64,000 nucleotides of DNA from Granulicella cerasi (lineage in GTDB: Bacteria; Acidobacteriota; Terriglobia; Terriglobales; Acidobacteriaceae): assembly GCF_025685575.1 (NCBI RefSeq), contig NZ_JAGSYD010000002.1, forward strand, positions 1 to 64,000, written 5' to 3'. Under the pieces are notes generated by a model, which had not been told where the DNA came from, searched no databases, and was given only the letters and a program-made list of their open reading frames with translations. Numbering within the stretch: the stretch's first letter is position 1; every line of letters starts with the position of its first letter. The position numbers and the translations under genes were made by a program. Shown here in pieces: positions 42,513-50,813 of the stretch.

Positions 42513-45002
42513 ATGGCTCAAAACAGTACTCAACGCGATCTCCCTCAACTGCTGCACGAGGTCTTCGGACATCGCGAGTTCCGTCCGCATCAGCAGAAGG
42601 TCTGCGAAGCGGGCGCGGAGGGCCGCGATGTGCTCGTCGTGATGCCCACGGGCGCTGGCAAGAGTCTCTGCTATCAGCTTCCGGCCCTCGCGCGCGGCGG
42701 CACAGCGCTCGTCATCTCCCCGCTCATCGCGCTGATGGACGACCAGGCCACGAAGCTCGAGTCGCTCGGCCTCCGCGTGGCGCGCATCCATTCAGGCCGC
42801 CCGCGCGAAGAGTCGCGCCAGGCCTGCCGCGACTACCTCACCGGCGAGCTCGACTTCCTCTTCATCGCCCCTGAACGCATGCGCGTCCCCGGCTTCCCGG
42901 AGATGCTGGCCAAGCGCAAGCCCGCACTCGTCGCCATCGATGAAGCGCATTGCATCTCGCAATGGGGCCATGACTTCCGCCCCGACTATCGCACCCTCGG
43001 GCAGTGGCTTCCGGCCCTGCGTCCGTCGCCGATCATGGCGCTTACCGCGACCGCGACGCCGAGCGTTCAGCGCGACATCGCCGCGCAACTCGACCTGCAG
43101 AACCCGGCCATCTTCATCACGGGCTTCCGTCGTGACAATCTCGCCGTTGAAGTCATCGAGATGTCCAAGCCGCAACGCGCTGACTTCGCCGCAAAGCTGC
43201 TGAAGGACGACGCCGCACGCCCCGCCATCGTATACGCAGGTTCGCGCAAGCAGGCTGAGGAACTCGCGGACAAACTCGGCCGACACTTCCCTGTCGCCGC
43301 CTATCACGCAGGTCTCGACGCCTCTACGCGCGAGCGCGTGCAACGAGCTTTCCTCACTGGCAAGCTCGAAGTCGTCGTTGCGACCGTCGCATTCGGCATG
43401 GGCGTCGATAAAGCCGACGTTCGTACGGTCGTCCACGTCGCGCTGCCCGGCTCCGTCGAAGCGTACTACCAGGAGATCGGCCGCGCCGGACGCGATGGGC
43501 AGCCTTCGCGCACCGTGCTTCTGCACAATTTCGCCGACCGCAAACTGCAGGAGTTCTTCCTCGAGCGCAACTACCCGCCGACCAACGACCTCGAACGCGT
43601 AGCCCGCATTCTGCCGCCGGAGTTCACGCCAATCGACGCGCTGCACAACCTGTTGCGCAAGCAGAAGGACATGATGGACCGCGAGACGCTTGATCGCTCC
43701 ATCGAAAAGCTGCTCGCCAGCGGACTCGCGCTCATGGACATCGAAGGCAACGTGCGAGATGCGGGCGAATCGGCCGACGGCGGTGCATGGCAGAAGAACT
43801 ACGAGTTGCAGGTCGCCAGCCGTCGTACGCAGATAGACCGCATGATCCGCTTCGCCGAGTCCACGGACTGTCGCATGAGGATGCTCGTCGAGCACTTCGG
43901 CGATCAGAGCGATCGCCAGCAAAGCTGCGGCATCTGCGACATCTGCAATCCCTCCGCCGGGCAGGCCAGCGCGCAACACGTTGCCACCGATGACGAGAAG
44001 CGCTCACTGCTCCGCATCCTCGATGCGCTGAGCGACCGCGCCACCTCGACCGGCAAACTCTTCACCGAACTCCGTCTCACCAGCGATCGCAAAGAGTTCG
44101 ACGCACTGCTCGACGGTCTCGCACGGGCTGGCCTCATTCGCCTCAAGAACGACACCTTCACCAACGGCGAAGGCAAAGAGATCACCTACCGCAAGGCCGA
44201 GATCACCCTCGAAGGCCGCGAGCCGGATGACCGCGCACTGAACACCGTTTGGATTCGCGGCACTTCTGTCAGCGGCTCGAAATCATCCTCGCGATCCAAG
44301 TCATCCTCGTCCCGCAGCGGTTCCGCGAAACGCGCTCCTGTTGATGATCAGGAAGAGCTCACCGGGGAGAGCGCAGAAACCTTCGAACGTCTCCGCTCCT
44401 GGCGCACCGCGACAGCGAAGCCGACGAACACGCCCGCATTCATGATCGTCACCGACAGCGTGTTGCGCGGCCTCGCAAAGGCACGTCCGAAGTCGCTCGC
44501 AGACCTGCTCAACATCCACGGCATGGGCCAGGCCAAGATCGATCGCTTCGGTGCGGGCATCCTCGCGGCGATTCGCGGCGAGCACGCTGAAGCGCCCGCG
44601 TCCAAAGCCGCCAGGCCGTCAAAGCCATTGCCCAGCAAGCCTGTCGTGGTCACTCGCGCAGAGCCGGCAGCACCGCGCCCGACGAACGCGCCTCAGGCGA
44701 GAACCTTCCCCACAGCCAAGCCCGTCGCCACAGTTCGTCAGGAGATCCGGAACTCGCTCACCCCGAAGGTCGCCGACCTCACGCCAGAGCAGAAAAAGCT
44801 CGAGACGAGCCTGCGAGAATGGCGCATGGAGCGCGCCCGCGAAGCAGGGCTCCCGACATTTTTCATTGTGAGCGATACCGCGCTCCGCAGCATCGTAGAA
44901 GCTAAGCCGAGCAGCATGGACGAACTTCGTTCTCTGCACGGCATCGACCGGGAAAAGATCGAGCGCTTCGGCGCTGACATTGTGGCGATCAGCCGCGCAT
45001 GA
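42513..45002 (+). CDS. recQ: RecQ-family DNA helicase with two HRDC domains
   Basis: 829 aa from ATG 42513; the open frame to 41670 is antisense to ribBA. SF2 helicase motifs: [16 protein letters not shown] (I), [17 protein letters not shown] (II), [12 protein letters not shown] (III), [30 protein letters not shown] (V) and [10 protein letters not shown] (VI). The zinc-binding Cys cluster follows ([11 protein letters not shown], then CGICDIC), then a winged-helix part. A Ser/Lys/Arg-rich linker ([20 protein letters not shown]) leads to the first HRDC domain (about 610-690) and a Pro/Ala-rich linker to a second HRDC (about 755-829). RecQ resolves recombination and replication intermediates. 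Stop overlaps ATG 44999 of glmU (ATGA). Confidence 0.93.
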   Translation: MAQNSTQRDLPQLLHEVFGHREFRPHQQKVCEAGAEGRDVLVVMPTGAGKSLCYQLPALARGGTALVISPLIALMDDQATKLESLGLRVARIHSGRPREESRQACRDYLTGELDFLFIAPERMRVPGFPEMLAKRKPALVAIDEAHCISQWGHDFRPDYRTLGQWLPALRPSPIMALTATATPSVQRDIAAQLDLQNPAIFITGFRRDNLAVEVIEMSKPQRADFAAKLLKDDAARPAIVYAGSRKQAEELADKLGRHFPVAAYHAGLDASTRERVQRAFLTGKLEVVVATVAFGMGVDKADVRTVVHVALPGSVEAYYQEIGRAGRDGQPSRTVLLHNFADRKLQEFFLERNYPPTNDLERVARILPPEFTPIDALHNLLRKQKDMMDRETLDRSIEKLLASGLALMDIEGNVRDAGESADGGAWQKNYELQVASRRTQIDRMIRFAESTDCRMRMLVEHFGDQSDRQQSCGICDICNPSAGQASAQHVATDDEKRSLLRILDALSDRATSTGKLFTELRLTSDRKEFDALLDGLARAGLIRLKNDTFTNGEGKEITYRKAEITLEGREPDDRALNTVWIRGTSVSGSKSSSRSKSSSSRSGSAKRAPVDDQEELTGESAETFERLRSWRTATAKPTNTPAFMIVTDSVLRGLAKARPKSLADLLNIHGMGQAKIDRFGAGILAAIRGEHAEAPASKAARPSKPLPSKPVVVTRAEPAAPRPTNAPQARTFPTAKPVATVRQEIRNSLTPKVADLTPEQKKLETSLREWRMERAREAGLPTFFIVSDTALRSIVEAKPSSMDELRSLHGIDREKIERFGADIVAISRA

Positions 45003-45013
45003 AAGGGATCACC

Positions 45014-46438
45014 ATGGCAGAAGCAGGATTCGGCATCGCAATCATGGCCGCAGGAAAAGGAACGCGACTGAAGTCGCGCCGCCCCAAGGTGCTGCACGAA
45101 ATTGGCGGCCGCGCCCTGCTGCTGCACGTCATTGCCGTTGCGGAAACGATCGCGCCTGCCAGCGAAATCCTCTGCATCGTCGGCCACGAAGCCGAGCGTG
45201 TTCGCTCCGCCGTGGAATCGACCGGCGTCCAGTTCGTACACCAGACCGAGCAGCGCGGCACCGGCCACGCGCTGCAAATGGTGAAGGCGTGGTTCACCAC
45301 CAGCGGCGCAACATTGCCTGAAAACATCATGGTGCTCTCCGGCGACGTACCGCTGATCAAAGCCGAAACCCTGGCGCGCTTCGCCGCATTCCATCGCGAA
45401 CATCACGCCGCGATGACGATCCTCACCGCGATCCCCAGCAATCCTTTCGGCTATGGACGCGTAAACCGCAAAGGCGCTGGCGAAGCGGATGTTCTCGGCA
45501 TCGTCGAGCAGAAGGATCTTCCCAAGGGCGATGCAGGTTCTGCCGAAATCAACTCGGGCATCTACTGCTTCCAAACCGAGAAGCTCTTCGCAAAGCTCGA
45601 TCAGCTCAACGACAAGAACGCGAGCGGAGAACTCTATCTCACCGACGTTGCAGGTCTGCTCGTCGCGGATGGAGAGAAGGTCGTTGCGACCGTCGCCGAC
45701 AGCATCGACGAAGTGCTCGGCGCGAACACCATCGCCGAGATGATGCATCTGGACGCAGCGATGCGCCTCGACACAGCTCGCAAACTAATGGCGCAGGGCG
45801 TCACGATTTTCCGCCCCGAAACCTGCGTCATCGACTCCACCGTCACCGTAGGCCCTGACACGGTCCTCGAGCCGTATGTGCAGCTCCTCGGCAAAACGAC
45901 CATTGGCACCGAGAGCCGTATCCGCTCATACTCCGTTGTGAAAGATTCGACGATCGGCGACAACGTCCTGCTGCGCAACGGCTGCATTCTCGAAGACTCA
46001 ATCATCGGCGATGGCGCTCTGCTCGGGCCCTATGCGCACCTTCGCCCCGGCAGCGACATCGGCCCCGCGGCGCACGTCGGCAACTTCGTGGAAACGAAGA
46101 AGGTGAAGCTCGGCAAGGGCTCGAAGGCTAACCATCTGAACTACCTCGGCGATGCCGTCATCGGCGAAGGCGTCAACATCGGCGCGGGCGCGATCACCTG
46201 CAACTACGATGGCGTGCACAAGCACCAGACCACCATCGGCAACGGCGTTTTCGTCGGCTCCGACTCCACGCTCGTGGCTCCGGTCACCCTTGGTGACGGC
46301 TCTTACGTAGCGGCAGGCTCGTGCATTACAGATGACGTGCCCGCCGATGCGCTCGCACTGGGGCGCTCACGCCAAACGACCAAAGAAGGCTGGGTGAGCG
46401 CTCGCCGCAAGAAGCGTGAAGAGCTCGAGCCGAAGTAA
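45014..46438 (+). CDS. glmU: Bifunctional GlmU: GlcNAc-1-P uridyltransferase / GlcN-1-P acetyltransferase
   Basis: 474 aa from ATG 45014, which has GAAAGGG 6 bp upstream; an ATG at 44999 overlaps the recQ stop and would add five residues. The N-terminal half is the uridyltransferase: AAGKGTRLKSRRPKVLHEIG, TEQRGTGHALQMV, LSGDVPLIKAETL, VNRKGAGEADVLGIVEQKD. The C-terminal half is a left-handed beta helix of hexapeptides with PGSDIGPAAHVGNFVETKK, KANHLNYLGDAVIGEGVNIG, NYDGVHKHQTTIGNGVFVGS and TKEGW near the end. It makes UDP-GlcNAc for peptidoglycan and LPS. Directly coupled to recQ. Confidence 0.96.
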   Translation: MAEAGFGIAIMAAGKGTRLKSRRPKVLHEIGGRALLLHVIAVAETIAPASEILCIVGHEAERVRSAVESTGVQFVHQTEQRGTGHALQMVKAWFTTSGATLPENIMVLSGDVPLIKAETLARFAAFHREHHAAMTILTAIPSNPFGYGRVNRKGAGEADVLGIVEQKDLPKGDAGSAEINSGIYCFQTEKLFAKLDQLNDKNASGELYLTDVAGLLVADGEKVVATVADSIDEVLGANTIAEMMHLDAAMRLDTARKLMAQGVTIFRPETCVIDSTVTVGPDTVLEPYVQLLGKTTIGTESRIRSYSVVKDSTIGDNVLLRNGCILEDSIIGDGALLGPYAHLRPGSDIGPAAHVGNFVETKKVKLGKGSKANHLNYLGDAVIGEGVNIGAGAITCNYDGVHKHQTTIGNGVFVGSDSTLVAPVTLGDGSYVAAGSCITDDVPADALALGRSRQTTKEGWVSARRKKREELEPK

Positions 46439-46550
46439 TTCTCAGCCGGCTGTGCCGTTTCGCGACACTCCGCAACGAATCGCGGCTTTGCCGATATAGA
46501 CCGTGTTGGCGCTTCTCTGGCGCCGATTCTTACGAGGTCTACGCAGGCAC

Positions 46551-47660
46551 ATGAGCGCACTTTTCCCCAGTCGAGAACACATCCTGCTCGTCGAGCCAGA
46601 CGGTCAGGCGCGCCTGGAAATGCTCGCGCTGCTCCGCACCAGCGGCCATGAGACCGCCGTCGCAGACACGGCCGCCTCCGCGCTCAGCTATCTTTACCGC
46701 CACCCGAACTGCCGCATCGTCCTGACCGAGGCCGCGCTGCCCGACCGCAGCGGCTTCCGCCTGCTGGATGACATTCGCCGCGCACACTTCGGCGTGGCCG
46801 TCGTCATCATGACGGCGAATCGCCATCCGCATCTTGCAATCCAGGCCTTCCGCCGCGGCGCAGCGGACATCCTCTTCAAGCCACTCACGCACTCGCTCAC
46901 CAGCAACGTGCTCGAGAGCCTTCGCCTGCAGGAGCACACCCGCCGGCAGACCTTCAGCTACGTGCGTCAGCTCGAAAGCCTTGTCCACCACCGGACCAGC
47001 AAGCTTGAAGAGATCATGGAAGACCTCGAGCGCTCCTACGACATCACCATCGAAGCGATGGGCGATGCGCTCGACATGCGCGACGAAGAGACCGAAGGCC
47101 ACTCCAAACGAGTCACGGCGTACACCGTGGCTCTTGCACGGCACATGAACCTCGATCGCGGGCAGCTCAAGACGATCGCCCGCGGGGCCTTTCTCCACGA
47201 CATCGGCAAGATCGCGATCCCCGACTCCATCCTGCTCAAGCCTGGACGCCTGAGCGACGAAGAGATGGTGGTGATGCGCAGTCACTGCGAGCAGGGCTAT
47301 CGCATCGTCCGGAAGATACCGTTCCTCACCGAAGCAGCCGAAATCGTGCTCTCCCACCAGGAGCGTTACGACGGCAGCGGATATCCCCGCGCGCTTGTCG
47401 CCGACGAAATTCCGCTGGGCGCGCGCATCTTCGCGGTCGCCGACACGCTCGACGCCATCACTTCCGATCGTCCCTATCGACGTGGACGCAGCTTCGACGA
47501 GGCTTACCGCGAGATCGAGCGCTGCCGTGGATCGCAATTCGACCCCGACGTGATCGACGCCTTCCTCACCCTTCCCGGACCTACCTGGCCCGCGATTCGC
47601 GCGGAAGTCGGCCGCCAGACCCACGCCGCCGAACTCGTACGCCGCGCCGTCGCCGCCTGA
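46551..47660 (+). CDS. Response regulator with pseudo-receiver and HD-GYP domain
   Basis: 369 aa from ATG 46551 (GAGG about 12 bp upstream). The N-terminal receiver (1-125) keeps the acidic pocket (LLVEPDG), T88 (VVIMTAN) and K110 (ILFKPL), but the phospho-acceptor Asp is Glu60 (CRIVLTEAALPDRSG). A coiled segment (residues about 130-165) links to an HD-GYP domain: MRDEETEGHSKRVTAYTVAL, HD at 216-217 (FLHDIGKIAIPDS), and HQERYDGSGYP with GYP at 277-279, then GARIFAVADTLDAITSDRPY. HD-GYP proteins hydrolyse cyclic di-GMP. The Asp-to-Glu change may fix the receiver in an active-like state. Stands alone between glmU and the pterin gene. Confidence 0.9.
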   Translation: MSALFPSREHILLVEPDGQARLEMLALLRTSGHETAVADTAASALSYLYRHPNCRIVLTEAALPDRSGFRLLDDIRRAHFGVAVVIMTANRHPHLAIQAFRRGAADILFKPLTHSLTSNVLESLRLQEHTRRQTFSYVRQLESLVHHRTSKLEEIMEDLERSYDITIEAMGDALDMRDEETEGHSKRVTAYTVALARHMNLDRGQLKTIARGAFLHDIGKIAIPDSILLKPGRLSDEEMVVMRSHCEQGYRIVRKIPFLTEAAEIVLSHQERYDGSGYPRALVADEIPLGARIFAVADTLDAITSDRPYRRGRSFDEAYREIERCRGSQFDPDVIDAFLTLPGPTWPAIRAEVGRQTHAAELVRRAVAA

Positions 47661-47716
47661 AGAAAGCTTTCTCCGTCAGCCTCTGACTACGCATCCAAAG
47701 CGGCAGGAGACGAGCC

Positions 47717-48007
47717 ATGCCCACTCTACTCACCGGTAAAATCCTCGACGAGACCGTCGCAAATCTCCCCGGCTGGAGCCTTGAGAACGGCCAGCTCACC
47801 CGGAAATGGAAATTTCCGGATTTTTCTGCGGCGATCAAATTCGTAAACCAGGTAGCAGAGATCGCAGAGACGGCCAACCACCATCCTGACATCGATATCC
47901 GCTATAACGTTGTAATCACGTCACTTTCGACGCACGACGCTGGTGGAATCACCGACCTCGACATCCAGATTGCGCGAACTCTCCTTCAGAAATTTGGGAG
48001 CGAATGA
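47717..48007 (+). CDS. 4a-hydroxytetrahydrobiopterin dehydratase (PCD family)
   Basis: 96 aa, ATG with AGGAGA 7 bp upstream. The family signature is intact: PGWSLENGQLTRKWKFPDFS, then ETANHHPDIDIRYNVVITSL and STHDAGGITDLDIQIA. HHPD-x-x-x-x-YN-V-x-x-x-L-x-THDAGG carries the catalytic His residues. In organisms with phenylalanine hydroxylase it regenerates the pterin cofactor; elsewhere it can serve molybdopterin or other pterin chemistry. No phhA lies in this window. Not linked to its neighbours by an obvious operon; the HD-GYP gene ends 56 bp upstream. Confidence 0.93.
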   Translation: MPTLLTGKILDETVANLPGWSLENGQLTRKWKFPDFSAAIKFVNQVAEIAETANHHPDIDIRYNVVITSLSTHDAGGITDLDIQIARTLLQKFGSE

Positions 48008-48174
48008 AATATTTGTATGAAATGCGGAATATTCTGCTGGACATAAATCCCATTTGTGGTATCTTTTGATTATCGCTGCTACAGCGAGAGACTTTTCGAG
48101 CACTACCGCTCGACACAAGTTGCGTCACTGGCCTCCCGGCATGGACAAAGCACCGTCCATGCCGTCCTTTTTTT
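48008..48174 (+). ncRNA. Possible small RNA or long 3' UTR ending in a strong terminator
   Basis: The 130 bp after the pterin gene carry no credible coding frame, are less GC-rich at first, and contain nested dyads (CGCTGCTACAGCG at about 48075-48087; CGAGCACTACCGCTCG nearby). They end in a 10-bp perfect hairpin CGGCATGGAC with its complement, followed by seven T. That arrangement suits either an independent sRNA or a structured 3' UTR. No matching known RNA family recognised. Confidence 0.35.
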
Positions 48175-48176
48175 CT
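48137..48176 (+). terminator. Strong terminator with U7 tract
   Basis: CGGCATGGAC pairs with GTCCATGCCG across AAAGCACC, then TCCTTTTTTT. Confidence 0.9.
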
Positions 48177-48245
48177 ACGGCCAGACTTTGACCTCTCTCC
48201 CCCTTGCAACTTTCGTTTCTCCTCCCCCGCAGCTACACTCAGCGT

Positions 48246-48683
48246 ATGAGGAAGTTTCTTGGATTGATGGCGGTAATGGCGGCGAGCCTGGTGGCTTCGG
48301 CCCAGTTTTCAGACCCTGCGAAGGACATCCCCGCGTACAACTCCCAGGCGCCTCATGCACCTCTGCCGCCCGTGCTGAGCGGCAAGCAGCTCACGGGTGT
48401 CTATTTCTCTCATCCCTACCAGGTGACCGCGTACAAAATGGCGGCGCAGGTTCCGGGTGTTCTCTTCCAACAGCCTTGCTACTGCCGCTGCGATCGCGGC
48501 ATGGGACACAACAGTCTGCATAGCTGCTTTGAAGGGCTCCACGGTGCGGAATGTTCCACCTGCATGAAGGAAGCGGCGTACACCTATCGCGAGACGAAGA
48601 GGGGCCGCTCCGCCGCGCAGATTCGTGCAGGCATTGAGCGCGGCGAGTTCGAATCGATCGACCTGGAGCACATCGCCCTGTAG
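48246..48683 (+). CDS. CYCXC-family exported protein
   Basis: 145 aa from ATG 48246, giving a signal peptide (KFLGLMAVMAASLVASAQ). The mature part contains FQQPCYCRCDRGMGHNSLHS followed by CFEGLHGAECSTCMKEA: the P-C-Y-C-x-C motif and a second C-x-x-C, with conserved His between. This matches the PCYCGC/CYCXC family (some members of which carry selenocysteine). Here all positions are Cys codons; no in-frame TGA. The cluster could bind a metal or act as a redox site outside the cytoplasm; the biochemical function is unknown. The promoter of tmRNA lies immediately downstream. Confidence 0.82.
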   Translation: MRKFLGLMAVMAASLVASAQFSDPAKDIPAYNSQAPHAPLPPVLSGKQLTGVYFSHPYQVTAYKMAAQVPGVLFQQPCYCRCDRGMGHNSLHSCFEGLHGAECSTCMKEAAYTYRETKRGRSAAQIRAGIERGEFESIDLEHIAL

Positions 48684-48710
48684 CTTCCACGTCAAGGCGA
48701 AGAACCGGCG

Positions 48711-48716
48711 TATAAT
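48711..48716 (+). promoter_or_regulatory. -10 box of the tmRNA gene
   Basis: A perfect TATAAT 52 bp before the tmRNA 5' end; the -35 is not well conserved (TTCCAC at 48685-48690 has 20-bp spacing). Confidence 0.5.
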
Positions 48717-48767
48717 GAATTCAGTTCTTTGAGAGCCACAACGCAATGTTGGGCCAGCTCCACCATG

Positions 48768-49122
48768 TGGGGGCGTCACGGCTTCGACGGGATTGCTTGC
48801 GGTAAAGAGGCATGCCGGGGTGTGGACACCCGTAATCGCTCACAAAAACACAAGTGCCGAACCTCAATTCGCACTCGCTGCTTAATTAAATAAGTAGCCG
48901 ATCACTCGGGCTTCGCCTATGGGCCCGTACTGGTCGTCGCACAGTAGGCTGGTCTGCGGTGCTCCGCCTGGGCGCCAAGGATGAGATCGATCAGGCTGGT
49001 GACCGGTGTATCTTTGCCCATTCCAAACACTGGTTACGAGACAAAAGCGAACTGGGAAAAGCATGAATGCTCTTTATCGACTGTAGTTTCGGACGTGGGT
49101 TCGACTCCCACCGCCTCCACCA
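48768..49122 (+). ncRNA. ssrA: Transfer-messenger RNA
   Basis: 355 nt. The 5' end GGGGGCG pairs with CGCCTCC at the 3' end (one G-T), then ACCA. GTCACGGCTTCGACGGGAT is the conserved D-like opening and GTGGGTTCGACTCCCAC the T arm. The tag frame begins with the resume codon GCC at 48856 and reads AEPQFALAA before TAA at 48883, followed in frame by TTA and AAT; further TAA sequences follow in other frames. It rescues stalled ribosomes and adds a tag read by ClpXP, also encoded in this window. The tag is short and lacks the ANDEN-type N-terminus of E. coli. Confidence 0.95.
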
Positions 49123-49149
49123 ACTTCCCTTCTTCCAATCCATCGCCGC

Positions 49150-50205
49150 CTAGGCGAAGACCCGCATGGCGCGGATCTCCACTCGCTTCGCCAGACAGTC
49201 GTCGGCAAGCGTCTGTGCGCGCGTCAGGTCGGTGCTCAGGTACTTCTTGCTGTCGTCGGCGAAGACGGTACCAACGCCCGTGCCCGCACCAAGCCCCATA
49301 GCGACGCGCACCGCGCCCAACAGGTTCGCGCCCGACGAGATCCCCACTCCCATGCCCGTTTCGCACGCGAGTCGCTGCGCCATGTGGATCGCCTCCGCGT
49401 CGCTGATCGCGATCGGGGCATCGAGCGTCTCGAGTTTCACGATTGACGGAATGAACTCATCCGAAATGCCCTGGATGCGATGCTGCCCCACCTTGCAGCC
49501 CGTCGTCAGTGTCGGCGACTCAGCTGGCTCCAGCGGATGCAGGCGAATCTCCGGGAAACACCGGCGTAGCGCCGCACCGACACCCATCACCGTACCGCCA
49601 GTCCCCACACCTGCCACGAAAGCATCCAGCGATCCGCCTACGCGTGCCATCTGCTCGCAGAGTTCCTTGCCCGTGCCGCAAAGGTGCGCGGCAATGTTGG
49701 CCTCGTTCGAAAACTGACGCGGCAGAAAGATCTCTGGATCATTGGCTGCCATCGCCTCGGCCATCGCGATCGAGCCGAGGAAGCCACCTTCCGCCTTCGA
49801 CACCAGGCGAACATCCGCTCCAAAACTCTTCATGAGCATGATGCGCTCCTGGCTCATCCAGTCGGGCATGAAGATCGTGACCGGGTGGCCGAGTGCACGC
49901 CCGAGCGCTGAAAACGAAATCCCTGTGTTACCGCTCGTCGCCTCGACGATGCGGAATCCCGGCTTCAACGCACCGCTGCGGTAGCCTTCGCGCAGGATAT
50001 GCAGCGCCATGCGGTCCTTAATGCTGCCCGTCAGGTTCTTCCACTCGCACTTCACGAAGACGTTGTATGTCGCGTCATCGACTCCGACCTCGAGATGCAG
50101 CAGAGGTGTGTGGCCGATCATGCCTTCAAGCGCTTCGAAGCGCTGCGGCAACTCGATATCTTGCGCGGAGGTCGGCGTGACGGGCATTTCCAACTCGGTG
50201 AACAT
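49150..50205 (-). CDS. Cysteine-synthase-family PLP enzyme
   Basis: 351 aa from ATG 50205; ATG 50187 is a possible alternative start. Fold-type II beta-replacing enzyme: MIGHTPLLHLEV, the PLP lysine K63 in NLTGSIKDRMA, EATSGNTGISFSALGRALG as substrate loop, GVGTGGTVMGVGAALR as phosphate-binding loop, and ISSGANLLGAVRVA near the end. It is probably a cysteine synthase or a related cystathionine-beta-synthase-like enzyme. A short 5' region and a divergent Lrp-family gene (115 bp apart) suggest local regulation by an amino acid. The end lies 28 bp from the tmRNA 3' end. Confidence 0.9.
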   Translation of the reverse strand: MFTELEMPVTPTSAQDIELPQRFEALEGMIGHTPLLHLEVGVDDATYNVFVKCEWKNLTGSIKDRMALHILREGYRSGALKPGFRIVEATSGNTGISFSALGRALGHPVTIFMPDWMSQERIMLMKSFGADVRLVSKAEGGFLGSIAMAEAMAANDPEIFLPRQFSNEANIAAHLCGTGKELCEQMARVGGSLDAFVAGVGTGGTVMGVGAALRRCFPEIRLHPLEPAESPTLTTGCKVGQHRIQGISDEFIPSIVKLETLDAPIAISDAEAIHMAQRLACETGMGVGISSGANLLGAVRVAMGLGAGTGVGTVFADDSKKYLSTDLTRAQTLADDCLAKRVEIRAMRVFA

Positions 50206-50320
50206 ACTTCAACGATAAGCAGAACGAACTCGCCCATACAGGCGTGTCATTTCCTATTACGCCCGCTTTGCCTCATTTTCTTCTTGTCAGCGAGACTTCT
50301 TCCTTACATCCTAAGGAGGT

Positions 50321-50806
50321 ATGGAACTCGACCTCATTGACCGCAAGATTCTCACGCTGCTTCAAGAAGACGCACGCACGAGCTACGCAGAACTCGGGCG
50401 GAAGGTTGGACTCAGTACTCCATCCACGATCGAGCGCGTCCGTCGTCTCGAAGATGCCGGCGTGATCACCGGCTACAAGGCGCACATCGATCCCGCAGCG
50501 CTTGGCCTCACGATGTCCGCCATCATTCGCGTGACCATCGCTGGCGAAAGGCTCGTACGCTTTGCGCAACAGGTGCAGAAGATCAAGGAAGTGATGGAGT
50601 GCCACCGCGTTACGGGCGGCGAGTCGTTCATCCTGCGTGTTGCCGTGCGCGATACGCAACACCTCGAGCAGGTCATCGACTCGCTTGTCCCCTACGTCGC
50701 GACGACGACGTCGCTTGTCCTGGCATCACCCGTAAAGTGGCGTCCACTTACGGTCTTGCCCGAGCGCGCGGTAGCCGTGCCTCGCCGAAAGCCGACGCCG
50801 CGCTGA
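50321..50806 (+). CDS. Lrp/AsnC-family transcriptional regulator
   Basis: 161 aa. The N-terminal winged HTH (LDLIDRKILTLLQEDARTSY, AELGRKVGLSTPSTIERVRR) is followed by the RAM ligand-binding domain (SAIIRVTIAGERLVRFAQQV, CHRVTGGESFILRVAVRDTQ). ATG 50321 has a perfect AAGGAGGT only 0-1 nt upstream, far tighter than normal spacing; no good alternative start exists, since homology begins at MELDLIDRKIL. Divergent from the cysteine-synthase-like gene, so it probably controls that gene in response to an amino acid, perhaps cysteine (inference). The LysR gene converges 7 bp downstream. Confidence 0.93.
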   Translation: MELDLIDRKILTLLQEDARTSYAELGRKVGLSTPSTIERVRRLEDAGVITGYKAHIDPAALGLTMSAIIRVTIAGERLVRFAQQVQKIKEVMECHRVTGGESFILRVAVRDTQHLEQVIDSLVPYVATTTSLVLASPVKWRPLTVLPERAVAVPRRKPTPR

Positions 50807-50813
50807 TGCTCGA

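Noticed and set aside
42792..43979. 395-aa minus-strand ORF opposite recQ
   Set aside because: Antisense of helicase motifs; no independent protein features.
46503..46550. GTG start 16 codons upstream of the HD-GYP gene
   Set aside because: The extension (LALLWRRFLRGLRRH) precedes the normal receiver start; ATG 46551 fits the domain boundary and has an upstream GAGG.
48056..48523. 155-aa plus-strand ORF overlapping the CYCXC gene
   Set aside because: Runs through the terminator at 48137-48176 and overlaps a gene with clear signal peptide and Cys motif in another frame.
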